Shown: positions 26,839 through 35,399 of the stretch, piece by piece
How positions within the stretch are numbered: position 1 is the stretch's first letter
How the letters are laid out: each line of letters starts with the position of its first letter
Source of the DNA: CAVTGO01 sp963734275
Lineage (GTDB): Bacteria; Actinomycetota; UBA4738; HRBIN12
Direction of reading: 5' to 3'
Length of the DNA: 64,000 nt
Assembly (NCBI GenBank): GCA_963734275.1
Contig: CAVTGO010000017.1
Location: 1-64,000 of the forward strand
Notes under the pieces: generated by a model
Seen by the model: only the letters and a program-made list of their open reading frames with translations
What the model was told of the DNA's origin: nothing
The model's database searches: none
Made by a program: the position numbers and the translations under genes

Positions 26839-27441
26839 TCACTCCTCCTCCCCGGCGCCGGCGCCGGCTCGGGCGGGCGCCCGGCCGACGAGCCCGTCCG
26901 CCAGTCGCGCGCACCAACCCTCGAGCTCCCATGCGATCGCCCGGTACGCCTCGAGCGGCATGCCGAGCGGGTCGGAGATGTCCTCGTCGTTCGGGTTGCC
27001 CTGGAAACCGCTCCCCCGCAGGGCGTCAGCCTCGACGACGCGAGCTGCCAGCATCCCGTCGGGCTCCAACGCAGCCGGGGCTGGCAGAGTCTCGAGCAGC
27101 CGGACGAGCTCCTTCAGGGTGAACGTCTTGGCCGCCGCTTCCGGCACGAGGGCCGCGACCGCATCGCTGTGCTCGCTCGCCATCGCGATGACCACGCTCG
27201 CCTCCCGGAGCTGCTCGGTCCTCAGCAACCGCGCGACGTGCGTCGAGATGTCGACGCCGTGCTCGGCCGCGGCCGTGACCGAATCGGGACTCGCGGCCGA
27301 GCCCTCCCATCCGGCGGTGCCGGACGACGCGACCTCGGGAGCCTCGGTCCCCAACCGCGCGCGGAGCTCTCGGCGCAGGAACCCCTCGGCGACCGGCGAG
27401 CGACAGATGTTCCCCGTGCAGACGACCAGGATGGAGCCCAT
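26839..27441 (-). CDS. low-molecular-weight protein-tyrosine-phosphatase family protein
   Basis: 200 residues. The active-site loop CTGNICRSP lies at residues 8-16 and the general-acid Asp loop is SDPLGMPLEAY. Such proteins dephosphorylate tyrosine or act as arsenate reductases; some actinomycete members are linked to Sua5. The C-terminus has an Ala/Gly/Glu tail. ATG 27441 is 13 bases after the sua5 stop. Confidence 0.92.
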   Translation of the reverse strand: MGSILVVCTGNICRSPVAEGFLRRELRARLGTEAPEVASSGTAGWEGSAASPDSVTAAAEHGVDISTHVARLLRTEQLREASVVIAMASEHSDAVAALVPEAAAKTFTLKELVRLLETLPAPAALEPDGMLAARVVEADALRGSGFQGNPNDEDISDPLGMPLEAYRAIAWELEGWCARLADGLVGRAPARAGAGAGEEE

Positions 27442-27454
27442 GGGAACCGGGAGT

Positions 27455-28096
27455 CTACACCGGCCTCCGGGCGACTCCGGATGCGGCGAGCGCCTCCAGC
27501 ACCGCACGTTCGGCGACCGCACCGGCTCGGAGGACCCGGGGTTCGACCCCGGTCAGATCGACCACGGTCGAGGGCGGGCCGGCCGCGTCCTCTTCGGCGC
27601 ACAACATCACGGCGACCCGTTCGCCGAACACCTCGGCGATCTCAAGGCACGTGGCGGGCGTGGGTTCGCCGCTGCGGTTCGCGCTCGTGACGGCGAGCGG
27701 GCCCGTCCGTGCGAGGAGCGCGAGCGCGAGCGGGTGGCGGGGGATCCGCAGGCCGATCGTGCCGGGATCGCCCCCGAGCGCGAACCCGCGGCTGGCCTCC
27801 GAGCGCGGGAGAACGAGCGTCAGCGGCCCGGCCCAGAACCTCGCCGCGAGCGACTCCGCGCGGTCGTCGAACACCGCCAGCTCGCGCGCCGATGCAGCGG
27901 TGGGGACGAGGACCGGCAGCTCCAGGTCTCGAGGTCGGGACTTCGCCTCGAACAGGCGAGCGGTGGCCGCCGGATCGTCGGGCCGGGTCCCGAGCCCGTA
28001 GACGGTGTCCGTCGGGAAGACGATGAGGTCGCCGACGAGCGCCGCGCGGGCGGCGTCCTCGATCGGGTCCCCGCTCGCACGGGACGGCGGACTCAC
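27455..28096 (-). CDS. L-threonylcarbamoyladenylate synthase (Sua5/YwlC/TsaC)
   Basis: 213 residues. Makes threonylcarbamoyl-AMP from threonine, bicarbonate and ATP for the t6A modification of ANN-decoding tRNAs. Signature segments are FPTDTVYGLGTRP near the N-terminus, KSRPRDLELPVLV, RIPRHPLALALL and VTSANRSGEP. It is the short form without the C-terminal Sua5 domain. GTG 28096 overlaps the prmC stop (GTGA). Confidence 0.94.
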   Translation of the reverse strand: MSPPSRASGDPIEDAARAALVGDLIVFPTDTVYGLGTRPDDPAATARLFEAKSRPRDLELPVLVPTAASARELAVFDDRAESLAARFWAGPLTLVLPRSEASRGFALGGDPGTIGLRIPRHPLALALLARTGPLAVTSANRSGEPTPATCLEIAEVFGERVAVMLCAEEDAAGPPSTVVDLTGVEPRVLRAGAVAERAVLEALAASGVARRPV

Positions 28097-28923
28097 GGCG
28101 CCCGGGCGATCACGACGCGGTCGCGCCCGGCCAGGTCCGGCTCGACGCGTACGTCCATGAAGGAGCGCCCGAGAGCGCGGGCGACAACCTCGCCTTGGGT
28201 CGCGCCGATCTCCAGCGCCAGGACGCCCCCGTCGCGGAGCCATCGGAGAGCCGCGGCGGCTACACGCTCGTGCACCTCGGGCCCGCCGATCAGGGAGAGC
28301 TCGGGGTCGGCGAGCACCTCCGGGGGCAGGCCCTCGAACTCCTCGACGCCGACGTAGGGCGGATTCGAGACGACCAGATCCACCCAGCCGCGGAGATCCT
28401 CCGGCAACGGGTCGAGCAGGTCGCCCCGAAAGACCGTCACGTCGAGCCCGAGCCGTTCGGCGTTGGCGCGCGCGAGCTCGACGGCCTCGGGAGCCAGGTC
28501 GGTGGCGAGGACGGTCGCGTCGGGTCGCTCGTCCTTGATGGCGAGGGCGATCGCTCCCGTGCCGGTGCCGACGTCAACTACCACTGGGTCTTCCGCGTCG
28601 CCGAGCGCGTCGAGCGCGAGCCCCACGAGCACCTCGGTCTCGGGCCGAGGGACGAAGATGCCGGGGCGCACCTCGAGCGTAAGCCGCCGGAACTCCTGCT
28701 CCCCCGTCAGATGCTGCAGCGGGGTCCCCACGCAGCGCTGGCACAACGCGCGACCGAACATCCTGGCCTCGCGCGCGTCCAGCCCATCGGTGCGGGTATG
28801 GAGACCTGCGCGGTCGGTGTCGAGCACGTGCATCAGGAGGATCTCGGCGGAGACCTCGGGGCTCTCCACGCCGTGACGCTCGAGGTAGGTGGCCGCTCGG
28901 CGGAGCACCTCGGTGGGTCGCAC
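28093..28923 (-). CDS. prmC: release-factor glutamine methyltransferase PrmC (HemK)
   Basis: 276 residues. Methylates the Gln of the GGQ motif in peptide release factors. The N-terminal helical domain is followed by FVPRPETEVLV, the SAM motif VVDVGTGTGAIAL and the catalytic SNPPYVG near residue 185. The GTG start at 28923 lies four bases after the prfA stop, coupling the enzyme to its substrate gene. Confidence 0.96.
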   Translation of the reverse strand: MRPTEVLRRAATYLERHGVESPEVSAEILLMHVLDTDRAGLHTRTDGLDAREARMFGRALCQRCVGTPLQHLTGEQEFRRLTLEVRPGIFVPRPETEVLVGLALDALGDAEDPVVVDVGTGTGAIALAIKDERPDATVLATDLAPEAVELARANAERLGLDVTVFRGDLLDPLPEDLRGWVDLVVSNPPYVGVEEFEGLPPEVLADPELSLIGGPEVHERVAAAALRWLRDGGVLALEIGATQGEVVARALGRSFMDVRVEPDLAGRDRVVIARAP

Positions 28924-28927
28924 GGAC

Positions 28928-30007
28928 TCAGCCCTCGTCTTCGCCCGAGAGCTGGCGGGCGCGCTCGGCCGCGAGGAGCGCGTCGACGAAGCCGTCGATG
29001 TCGCCCGCGAGCACGTCCTGGAGCTGATGGTCCGTCAGCTTCACGCGATGGTCGGTGACGCGGCCCTCCGGGAAGTTGTACGTGCGGATCTTCTCGGAGC
29101 GCTCACCCGTGCCCACCTGCGAGCGCCTCGAGGCCGCTTCCTTCGTATGCGCCTCGTCCTGGGCGCGTTGGAGGAGTCGCGCCCGCAGGTACCGCATCGC
29201 CTTCTCCCGGTTCTGCAGCTGGGAGCGCTCCTCCTGGCTCGTCACCACGATCCCGCTGGGCTTGTGCGTGATCCGAACGGCCGAGTCCGTCGTGTTCACC
29301 GACTGACCGCCGGGACCCGACGACCGGAAGACCTGGAGCTCGAGGTCGTCGGGTCGGACGTCGACCTCGACCTCCTCGGCCTCGGGAAGCACGGCGACCG
29401 TCGCGGTGGATGTGTGGATCCGGCCGCTGGACTCGGTGACCGGGACGCGCTGCACGCGGTGCACGCCCGACTCGTGCTTCAGCCGAGAGTAGGCCCCGGG
29501 ACCGCGGACCTCGAGCACGGCCTCCTTGAAGCCGCCGAGATCGCTCGGGGAGGCGGACAGCACGTCGGTCTTCCACTTCCGGCGCTCGGCGTACTGGCGA
29601 TAGAGCTCGAGCAGCTCGCCCGCCCACAGCGCCGCCTCCTGCCCGCCCGCGCCCGCACGGATCTCTATGACGACGTTCTTGTCGTCGTTCGGATCCTTCG
29701 GAACGAGGAGCTGCTCCAGCTTCGCGGAGAGCTCCGCGGCCTTGGCCTCGGCCGTCTCGGCCTCCTCGCGGAGGTACTGCGCCATCTCGGGTTCGGCCTC
29801 GCCTTTGGCCAGCGCACGAGCCTCCTCGGCCTGGCGACGCGCCTCTCGGTACTCGCGGTAGGGCGCGACGATCTCCTGCAGCTCGGAGAAGTCCTTCCCG
29901 AGCCGCCGGAGGCGATCGGGGTCTGAGGCGACGCCGGGTGAGGCCATCTCGGCCTGCACGTGTTCGAAACGCGCCTCGACCTCCGCGAGCCGAGCGTCGA
30001 GGTCCAT
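28928..30007 (-). CDS. prfA: peptide chain release factor 1
   Basis: 359 residues. Recognises UAA and UAG stop codons; the decoding segment is RVPVTESSGRIHTSTATVAV and the catalytic GGQ occurs in SSGPGGQSVNTTDS. ATG 30007. The gene lies in the conserved rpmE-prfA-prmC-sua5 group, here interrupted by a DUF1385 and a DivIVA-domain gene. Confidence 0.97.
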   Translation of the reverse strand: MDLDARLAEVEARFEHVQAEMASPGVASDPDRLRRLGKDFSELQEIVAPYREYREARRQAEEARALAKGEAEPEMAQYLREEAETAEAKAAELSAKLEQLLVPKDPNDDKNVVIEIRAGAGGQEAALWAGELLELYRQYAERRKWKTDVLSASPSDLGGFKEAVLEVRGPGAYSRLKHESGVHRVQRVPVTESSGRIHTSTATVAVLPEAEEVEVDVRPDDLELQVFRSSGPGGQSVNTTDSAVRITHKPSGIVVTSQEERSQLQNREKAMRYLRARLLQRAQDEAHTKEAASRRSQVGTGERSEKIRTYNFPEGRVTDHRVKLTDHQLQDVLAGDIDGFVDALLAAERARQLSGEDEG

Positions 30008-30055
30008 CCACCGATCATCGCAGGTGGCCCGGGCGATCGGACCGTCGGCGCGGCG

Positions 30056-30829
30056 TCAGCCGGGCTGCTCGTCGTCCCCCTCGTCGCCCCAGTCGAGGTC
30101 GAACAGCGGGATGTCCGGCACCTCGAGCTGCACAGCCTCGGTTCCCTCCCACAGCTCCTCGGAGGGCGGCGCGGGCGGCGTCCCGGGCGCGGCGGGCATC
30201 GCCCAGACGGACCCCGCCCCCGGCTCGGGCATCTGCGTCGCATCCCCGATGACGATCGGCGGCTCCGTCTCGGGCTCCTCGCCGCGGACCTCGATCGTCC
30301 GCTCGAGCTCGCGAGCGACACCCAGGAGCCGCTCCTGCATGCCGGAGAGCTGGTCCACCAACGTGTCCCTGCGCGAGGACAGACCCGAGATCGCGCGGTC
30401 GGCGCGCTCGCGCGCCTCCACGAGGGTTCGCTCCGCGGCTGCCCGCGCCTCCGCGGCCCTGGTCTGCGCGTCCGAGCGGATCCGGTCCGCGTCGGTCCGA
30501 GCCTCCGTCACCTGGCGATCGGCGTCGGTGGTCGCGTCACGTCGGATCCGGTCCGCGGCTTCGTCCGCCGAGCGGATCACGTTCGCCACCCGGGCGGCGA
30601 GCTCCTCATACGGGTCGATCCGGGGCTGCGCCTGGGCCCGCTGGGCGGCGCCGGCCTGCATGCGCGCCTCACGCACGAGCGATTGCATCTGCTCGACCTG
30701 GTCGGCCAGCTGTTCGAGGTAGTCGCGGACCTGGTCGGGGTCGTATCCCCGCCGGATCGTGACGAACTCTCGGCGGCGGATCTGGTCGGCGGACATGAGG
30801 ACCGGCAGATCCAGCTCGGTGGCGGACAA
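30056..30829 (-). CDS. DivIVA-domain coiled-coil protein
   Basis: 257 residues. The N-terminal DivIVA signature IRRREFVTIRRGYDPDQV is followed by two coiled-coil stretches (about residues 30-70 and 85-185) and an acidic, Pro-rich tail. DivIVA-family proteins in actinomycetes recruit cell-wall growth machinery to curved membranes. TTG 30829 is preferred: GGAGGAGG lies seven bases upstream. An ATG eleven codons later is possible but lacks a site. Confidence 0.83.
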   Translation of the reverse strand: MSATELDLPVLMSADQIRRREFVTIRRGYDPDQVRDYLEQLADQVEQMQSLVREARMQAGAAQRAQAQPRIDPYEELAARVANVIRSADEAADRIRRDATTDADRQVTEARTDADRIRSDAQTRAAEARAAAERTLVEARERADRAISGLSSRRDTLVDQLSGMQERLLGVARELERTIEVRGEEPETEPPIVIGDATQMPEPGAGSVWAMPAAPGTPPAPPSEELWEGTEAVQLEVPDIPLFDLDWGDEGDDEQPG

Positions 30830-30916
30830 GGGGGAAGCCTCCTCCACGACTCGGGGGTGGGGCACGAAGCTACACGCGTGAGGCGCGGATGCAAGCACCC
30901 TCGCCCGGACCCGTCG

Positions 30917-31819
30917 TCAGGCCTCGGCGCCCTTGAGCTCGGCCTCGCGCCGCAGGACCTCGTTGAACGAGGCGATCGCGACCTCCACCTGATCGCGGTC
31001 CGGCGGCTGCGTCGTGATCTTCTGCAGCCACAGGCCCGGCGTCATCACGATCCGCATGAACGCCGAGTCGGGGAACCGGGCACCGAGGCGCAGGAGCTCG
31101 AAAGCGATGCCGGCGATCACCGGGATCGCGAGGATCCGCGAGCCGATCCGCCACCACAGGCCCGGGTTCCCGAAGAGCGCGAACACGAAGATCGTGATGA
31201 CCATGACGAGGAGCAGGAAGTTCGTGCCGCACCGCACGTGCAGGGTGGAGTACTTATCGACGTTCTCGGGCGAGAGCATTTCGTCGTGCTCGAACGCGGC
31301 GATCGTCTTGTGCTCGGCGCCGTGGTAGGCGAACACCCGGCGGATGTCCTTGGTGCGCCCGATCACGAGCAGGTAGGCGAGGAACAGGCAGACGCGGAAG
31401 ACGCCCTCGAGCGCGTTCACCAGGATGCTCGAGTCCACCTGCCGGCCGACCCAGCGGAACGTGACCGCCGGGACCACGATGAACAACCCCAGGAAGATCA
31501 CGACGGCGATCACCATCGACAGCGCCATCTGGCGCGAGGACAGTCGCTCCTCCTCCGGGGCGGACTCCCGGGCCGAGATCGTGAGCGCGCGGAACCCGAT
31601 CGCGAGGGCCTGTCCGAGCGCGATCACGCCCCGCAGGAACGGCTTGGCCAAGATCGGGTGCCGCTTGGCCACCGAGTCGATGTCGTGCGACTCGATGTGC
31701 ACGCTGCCCTCCGGCCGGCGCACGGCGATCGCCCAGACGTCGCGGCCCCGCATCATCACGCCCTCGACGACGGCCTGGCCGCCGTAGAAGTGGTTCTTCG
31801 GGCGTTCCCGATCGGGCAT
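30917..31819 (-). CDS. DUF1385 (YqhQ-like) membrane protein
   Basis: 300 residues. N-terminal GGQAVVEGVMMRG and the mid-protein YHGAEHKTIAAFE and STLHVRCGTNFLL segments are diagnostic of DUF1385. About four transmembrane helices. Function unknown. It often sits between rpmE and prfA in high-GC Gram-positive bacteria, as here. ATG 31819. Confidence 0.92.
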   Translation of the reverse strand: MPDRERPKNHFYGGQAVVEGVMMRGRDVWAIAVRRPEGSVHIESHDIDSVAKRHPILAKPFLRGVIALGQALAIGFRALTISARESAPEEERLSSRQMALSMVIAVVIFLGLFIVVPAVTFRWVGRQVDSSILVNALEGVFRVCLFLAYLLVIGRTKDIRRVFAYHGAEHKTIAAFEHDEMLSPENVDKYSTLHVRCGTNFLLLVMVITIFVFALFGNPGLWWRIGSRILAIPVIAGIAFELLRLGARFPDSAFMRIVMTPGLWLQKITTQPPDRDQVEVAIASFNEVLRREAELKGAEA

Positions 31820-31830
31820 CCGGGACGAGC

Positions 31831-32106
31831 TCAGGCCTGCTCGGAATCGGCCGGGGTCGCCGCCTCGGTCGCAGGTGCGGCGGGCGCGGCGGCCTCCTGC
31901 GCGGCCTGCTGCTTCGCGTAGCGGCGCTGGAACCGCTCGACCCTGCCCCCCGCGTCCACGAGCTTCTGCTTGCCCGTGTAGAAGGGGTGGCAGTTGGAGC
32001 AGATCTCCACGCGGAGCTCCTTCCGCGTGCTCCGGGTCTGGAACGTGTTGCCGCATGAGCAGTGGACGGTGGCGACCACGTACTCGGGGTGGATGGCCTG
32101 CTTCAT
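31831..32106 (-). CDS. rpmE: 50S ribosomal protein L31, zinc-binding form
   Basis: 91 residues. The zinc ligands are C16 and C18 (HCSCGNTF) and the CSNCHPFYTG pair near residues 36-39, so this is the C-plus form that serves as a zinc store. An Ala/Glu-rich C-terminal tail of about 25 residues is added. ATG 32106 has a GAGGAGAG site about ten bases upstream. Confidence 0.96.
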   Translation of the reverse strand: MKQAIHPEYVVATVHCSCGNTFQTRSTRKELRVEICSNCHPFYTGKQKLVDAGGRVERFQRRYAKQQAAQEAAAPAAPATEAATPADSEQA

Positions 32107-32145
32107 GATGCGCGCTCTCCTCGTGTCTTCGGTGTTCCAGCTTAC

Positions 32146-33792
32146 TTACGACGGGGCCTTCGCGATCTCCTTCAGGAACTGCTCGTTGGACTTGGTGGCA
32201 CGGATCTTGTCGGTGAGCAGCTCCAGGGCCGCACCCGGCTCCAGGGCGTGGAGCACACGGCGCAGGCGCCATACCAGCGCCAGCTCCTCGGTGGGCATGA
32301 GCAGCTCCTCCTTACGTGTGCCCGACGCCTCCACGTTGATCGCCGGGAAGATGCGCTTCTCGGCGAGCTGGCGATCCAGGCGGAGCTCCATGTTCCCGGT
32401 GCCCTTGAACTCCTCGAAGATGCCCTCGTCCATCCGCGAGCCGGTCTCGACGAGGGCGCTGGCGATGATGGTCACCGACCCGCCTTCCTCGATGTTGCGC
32501 GCCGCGCCGAAGAACCGGCGGGGCGGGTACAACGCGGTCGAGTCGATGCCGCCCGACAAGATCTTGCCCGAAGCCGGCGCCGCCAGGTTGTAGGCCCGTG
32601 CGAGGCGCGTGATCGAGTCGAGGATGATCGCGACGTCCTGACCCATCTCGGCGAGCCGCTTCGAACGCTCGAGCACCAGCTCGGTCACCTGGATGTGCTG
32701 GTCCGGCGGCTTGTCGAAGGTCGAGTACACGACCTCAGCCGGCTGGACCGTGCGCTGCCAGTCCGTGACCTCCTCGGGCCGTTCATCGACGAGCAGCACG
32801 ATCAGGTGGGTGTCGGGGCTCGAGTTGATGATGCCGTTCGCGATGTTCTTCAGGACGGTCGTCTTGCCCGCCTTCGGCGGCGAGACGACCATCCCGCGCT
32901 GACCCTTGCCGATCGGCGCGACCATGTCGACGATCCGGCCGGTCACGTCCGTCGGCCCGGTCTCCAGACGGAAGCGGTCGTGGGGGAACAGCGGCGTGAG
33001 CTTGTCGAACACCGGCCGCTGCTTCGCGGCTTCGGGATCCATCCCGTTCACCGACTCCACATGAAGCAGCGCCGCGTACTTCTCGCTCTCCTTGGGCTGG
33101 CGGACCTTGCCGGTGACCGTGTCGCCCTTGCGCAGCAGGAAGCGGCGCACCTGCGAGAGCGAGACGTAGATGTCCTGCGGTCCGGGCAGGTACCCCGAGG
33201 TCCGAAGGAACCCGTAGCCCTCCGGGAGGATGTCGAGAAGGCCGGTGGCCGTCGGCGCGGTCAGGAGTTCCTCCTCGCGCATCTCTACTTCGCGATGGCG
33301 TCGCTCGTCGCGGGTCCGGCGGCGATCCTCGCGCGATGGACGCCGGCGGCTCGGTCCGCCGCCGTCCCGGTCGCGGTTCTGGGTCTGGTCGCGGTTCTGG
33401 GTCTGGTCGCGGTTCTGGGTCTGGTCTCGGTTCTGGGTCTGGTCGCGGTCGCGGCCGCCCTGATCGCGGCTCTGCCCGCGGTCGCGGCCCTGACCGCCTT
33501 GGACCCGACCCTCGCGCTCGAAGCGATCCGGGCGAGGTCCACGGTCCGGCCGGGGGAAGTTCCGCGCCTCGCCGTTGTTGCCGGCAGGCGCCTCGGCGGG
33601 GGCCGATTCCACCTGCCGGGTCTCGGCGAGGGCAGGCGTGGACGCCTGCCCGCCGTTGTCGTGGGCGAGGAGCTTGTCGACGAGCTCCGCCTTCTTCAAT
33701 CCCTTGTGTCCCTCGATACCGAGGTCGGTCGCGAGCTGGTGCAGCTCGGCGGCGACCTTGCCCTCGAGGGTGTCCTTGTCCATGGTGGCCAC
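32146..33792 (-). CDS. rho: transcription termination factor Rho with Arg/Asn/Gln-rich insertion
   Basis: 548 residues. The N-terminal helical domain (about residues 8-45) is followed by an insertion to about residue 175 rich in Arg, Asp, Gln and Asn, including four RDQTQN-type repeats. The cold-shock RNA-binding domain has LPEGYGFLRTSGY; the motor has Walker A PPKAGKTTV, DERPEEV and the R-loop LDSITRLARAYN. Such insertions in high-GC Gram-positive Rho add RNA contacts and confer bicyclomycin-resistance-like behaviour in some species. GTG 33792 has AGGAG five bases upstream; ATG 33783 is the alternative. Confidence 0.97.
   Translation of the reverse strand: MATMDKDTLEGKVAAELHQLATDLGIEGHKGLKKAELVDKLLAHDNGGQASTPALAETRQVESAPAEAPAGNNGEARNFPRPDRGPRPDRFEREGRVQGGQGRDRGQSRDQGGRDRDQTQNRDQTQNRDQTQNRDQTQNRDRDGGGPSRRRPSREDRRRTRDERRHREVEMREEELLTAPTATGLLDILPEGYGFLRTSGYLPGPQDIYVSLSQVRRFLLRKGDTVTGKVRQPKESEKYAALLHVESVNGMDPEAAKQRPVFDKLTPLFPHDRFRLETGPTDVTGRIVDMVAPIGKGQRGMVVSPPKAGKTTVLKNIANGIINSSPDTHLIVLLVDERPEEVTDWQRTVQPAEVVYSTFDKPPDQHIQVTELVLERSKRLAEMGQDVAIILDSITRLARAYNLAAPASGKILSGGIDSTALYPPRRFFGAARNIEEGGSVTIIASALVETGSRMDEGIFEEFKGTGNMELRLDRQLAEKRIFPAINVEASGTRKEELLMPTEELALVWRLRRVLHALEPGAALELLTDKIRATKSNEQFLKEIAKAPS
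33375..33446 (-). repeat. four tandem 18-bp repeats within rho
   Basis: On the plus strand the unit GGTTCTGGGTCTGGTCGC recurs at 33375, 33393, 33411 and 33429, with one base change in the third unit. It is in frame and encodes a six-residue Arg-Asp-Gln-Thr-Gln-Asn unit. Copy number may vary by slippage. Confidence 0.85.
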
Positions 33793-34455
33793 TCAGGCTC
33801 CTTTCTCCAGTCCCTCCTGGAGGGCCTTCCAGTCCTGGAGGAACTTCTCCAAACCGATGTCGGTCAGAGGGTGCTTCACGAGCTGCTTGAAGACGCCGTA
33901 CGGCATCGTGGCGATGTGGGCTCCGGCGAGGGCCGACTCGATCACGTGCATCGGGTGCCGCAACGAGGCGGCGAGCACGTTGGTCTCGTACCCCTGAACC
34001 TCGTAGATGGCGCAGATGTTCCGCAGCACCTCCATACCGTCCGAGCCCACGTCGTCCAGGCGGCCGAGGAACGGCGAGACGATGTAGGCACCGATCTCGG
34101 CCGCCAAGATCGCCTGCGCCGGGCTGAACACCAGCGTCACGTTGATGCGGGTGCCGTCGGCCATCAGACGCTTGCCGGCGGCCAGGCCGTCCGGCGTCAT
34201 GGGGACTTTCACGACGGCGTTGGGGGCCATCTGCGCGAGCTCGACTCCTTGCGCGTACATCGCGTCCGCCTCGAGCTCCGTGGTCTCGAGCGAGATCGGC
34301 CCCTCGACCTCCGCGAGGATCTCCTTCCACACGCGTGCGGGGTCGTCCGACTCCTTGGCGATGAGCGACGGGTTCGTGGTCACGCCGCCCAGCACCCCCC
34401 AGCGGTTGATCTCTCGGATCTCGTCGATGTTCGCCGTATCCAGGAAGAGCTTCAC
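33793..34455 (-). CDS. tal: transaldolase, small (TalC/FSA) type
   Basis: 220 residues, the short class I aldolase form. The N-terminal MKLFLDTANIDEI, TTNPSLIAK, and the Schiff-base Lys in VVKVPMT near residue 85 are all present; TLVFSPAQAILAA and MPYGVFKQLVKHPLTDIG complete the pattern. ATG 34455 overlaps the stop of the 2-phosphoglycerate kinase gene, so it is translated with the cDPG pair, and its stop touches the rho start. Confidence 0.95.
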   Translation of the reverse strand: MKLFLDTANIDEIREINRWGVLGGVTTNPSLIAKESDDPARVWKEILAEVEGPISLETTELEADAMYAQGVELAQMAPNAVVKVPMTPDGLAAGKRLMADGTRINVTLVFSPAQAILAAEIGAYIVSPFLGRLDDVGSDGMEVLRNICAIYEVQGYETNVLAASLRHPMHVIESALAGAHIATMPYGVFKQLVKHPLTDIGLEKFLQDWKALQEGLEKGA

Positions 34456-35399
34456 CGTGTGCCTCCTTCGACACCGGCACCCACGCGGTGCGCCGTGGCG
34501 TGCTCGGTGGCCCGCTCCATCACCAGGTCGATGACCGCCGCGAGCGCGCGGTCGAAGCTGTAGTTGGGGATCACGGGCACTCCGTGGCTCAGCGCCTGAC
34601 TCTTGATGTACCGCTGGACCCGCCGGATGTTCTCGAGCGCGTCCGCGTACCGCTGGGCCGAGCGCCCGGCGTGGTCGGCTGCCCGGGCGGCGAAGTGGCT
34701 CAGGTGCACCTCATCGTCCTCCACCGTGACGATCACCGGCACCGCGAGGATCCGATCCGCCCAAGCCTCGAGATCCAGGAAACCCGGGACGACGTGCGCC
34801 CCCTCGATGATCAGGTGCGTACCTTCCAACGCTGCCCGGTCCAGGAGCGCGTTCACGCCGACCGCCACGGCCGCGGTCTGCTCGCGGAACCCGACGATCA
34901 CCGCGTCGCGCGTGGGTGGCTCCCGGAGCACGGACCCGGCCTCGAACGACGATGCATGCAACGAGGGCATCAGCTCTCGCGAGAACACGGCGCGCATCAC
35001 CTCACGGATCGCGTCCGTTGCGACGACGCGCACGATGCCGAGGCGCGTGGCGAGCTGTGTGGCGAGGGTGGACTTCCCCACCCCGGTGGTCCCGCCGATC
35101 AGCACCACGAGCGGGACGTCAAGCGCCTCGACCTCCTGCCAGCGCAGGTAGTTCTGCGCGTAGCGCTCGCCCGCAAGCTCCTCGATCACGCCGAGGGCGA
35201 TCTCACCGAGCTCCGCATTGGTGACCGAAGGGCGGCCGAGCTCGGCCAGCCGGTCCTGGATGGCTTCGGCCACCTGGTACGACCGGTAAGGCGACAACCC
35301 GGTCACCATCACCTGGGACGCCATGAGGCCCTTCGAGAAGGGCAGCCCGGGCTCCCGGTCGGAGATCAGGACGGTGGGGTTCTTCGGTTCCTTGGTCAT
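34452..35399 (-). CDS. 2-phosphoglycerate kinase
   Basis: 315 residues. An ATP-cone-like N-terminal domain (about residues 10-80, with PFSKGLMASQVMVTG) is followed by a P-loop kinase domain with GGTTGVGKST near residue 103 and a switch segment VVATDAIREVMR. This order matches archaeal 2-phosphoglycerate kinase, which makes 2,3-diphosphoglycerate from 2-phosphoglycerate and ATP. ATG 35399 overlaps the stop of the next-step enzyme, cyclic 2,3-diphosphoglycerate synthetase, so the assignment is strongly supported by context. Activity is inferred. Confidence 0.85.
   Translation of the reverse strand: MTKEPKNPTVLISDREPGLPFSKGLMASQVMVTGLSPYRSYQVAEAIQDRLAELGRPSVTNAELGEIALGVIEELAGERYAQNYLRWQEVEALDVPLVVLIGGTTGVGKSTLATQLATRLGIVRVVATDAIREVMRAVFSRELMPSLHASSFEAGSVLREPPTRDAVIVGFREQTAAVAVGVNALLDRAALEGTHLIIEGAHVVPGFLDLEAWADRILAVPVIVTVEDDEVHLSHFAARAADHAGRSAQRYADALENIRRVQRYIKSQALSHGVPVIPNYSFDRALAAVIDLVMERATEHATAHRVGAGVEGGTR

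Noticed and set aside
33375..33446. CRISPR-like array
   Set aside because: The repeats have no spacers, are in frame with rho and encode a repeated hexapeptide.
33793..34455. Transaldolase as a dedicated cDPG-pathway enzyme
   Set aside because: It overlaps the kinase gene, but its motifs are ordinary and it has a general role in the pentose phosphate pathway.
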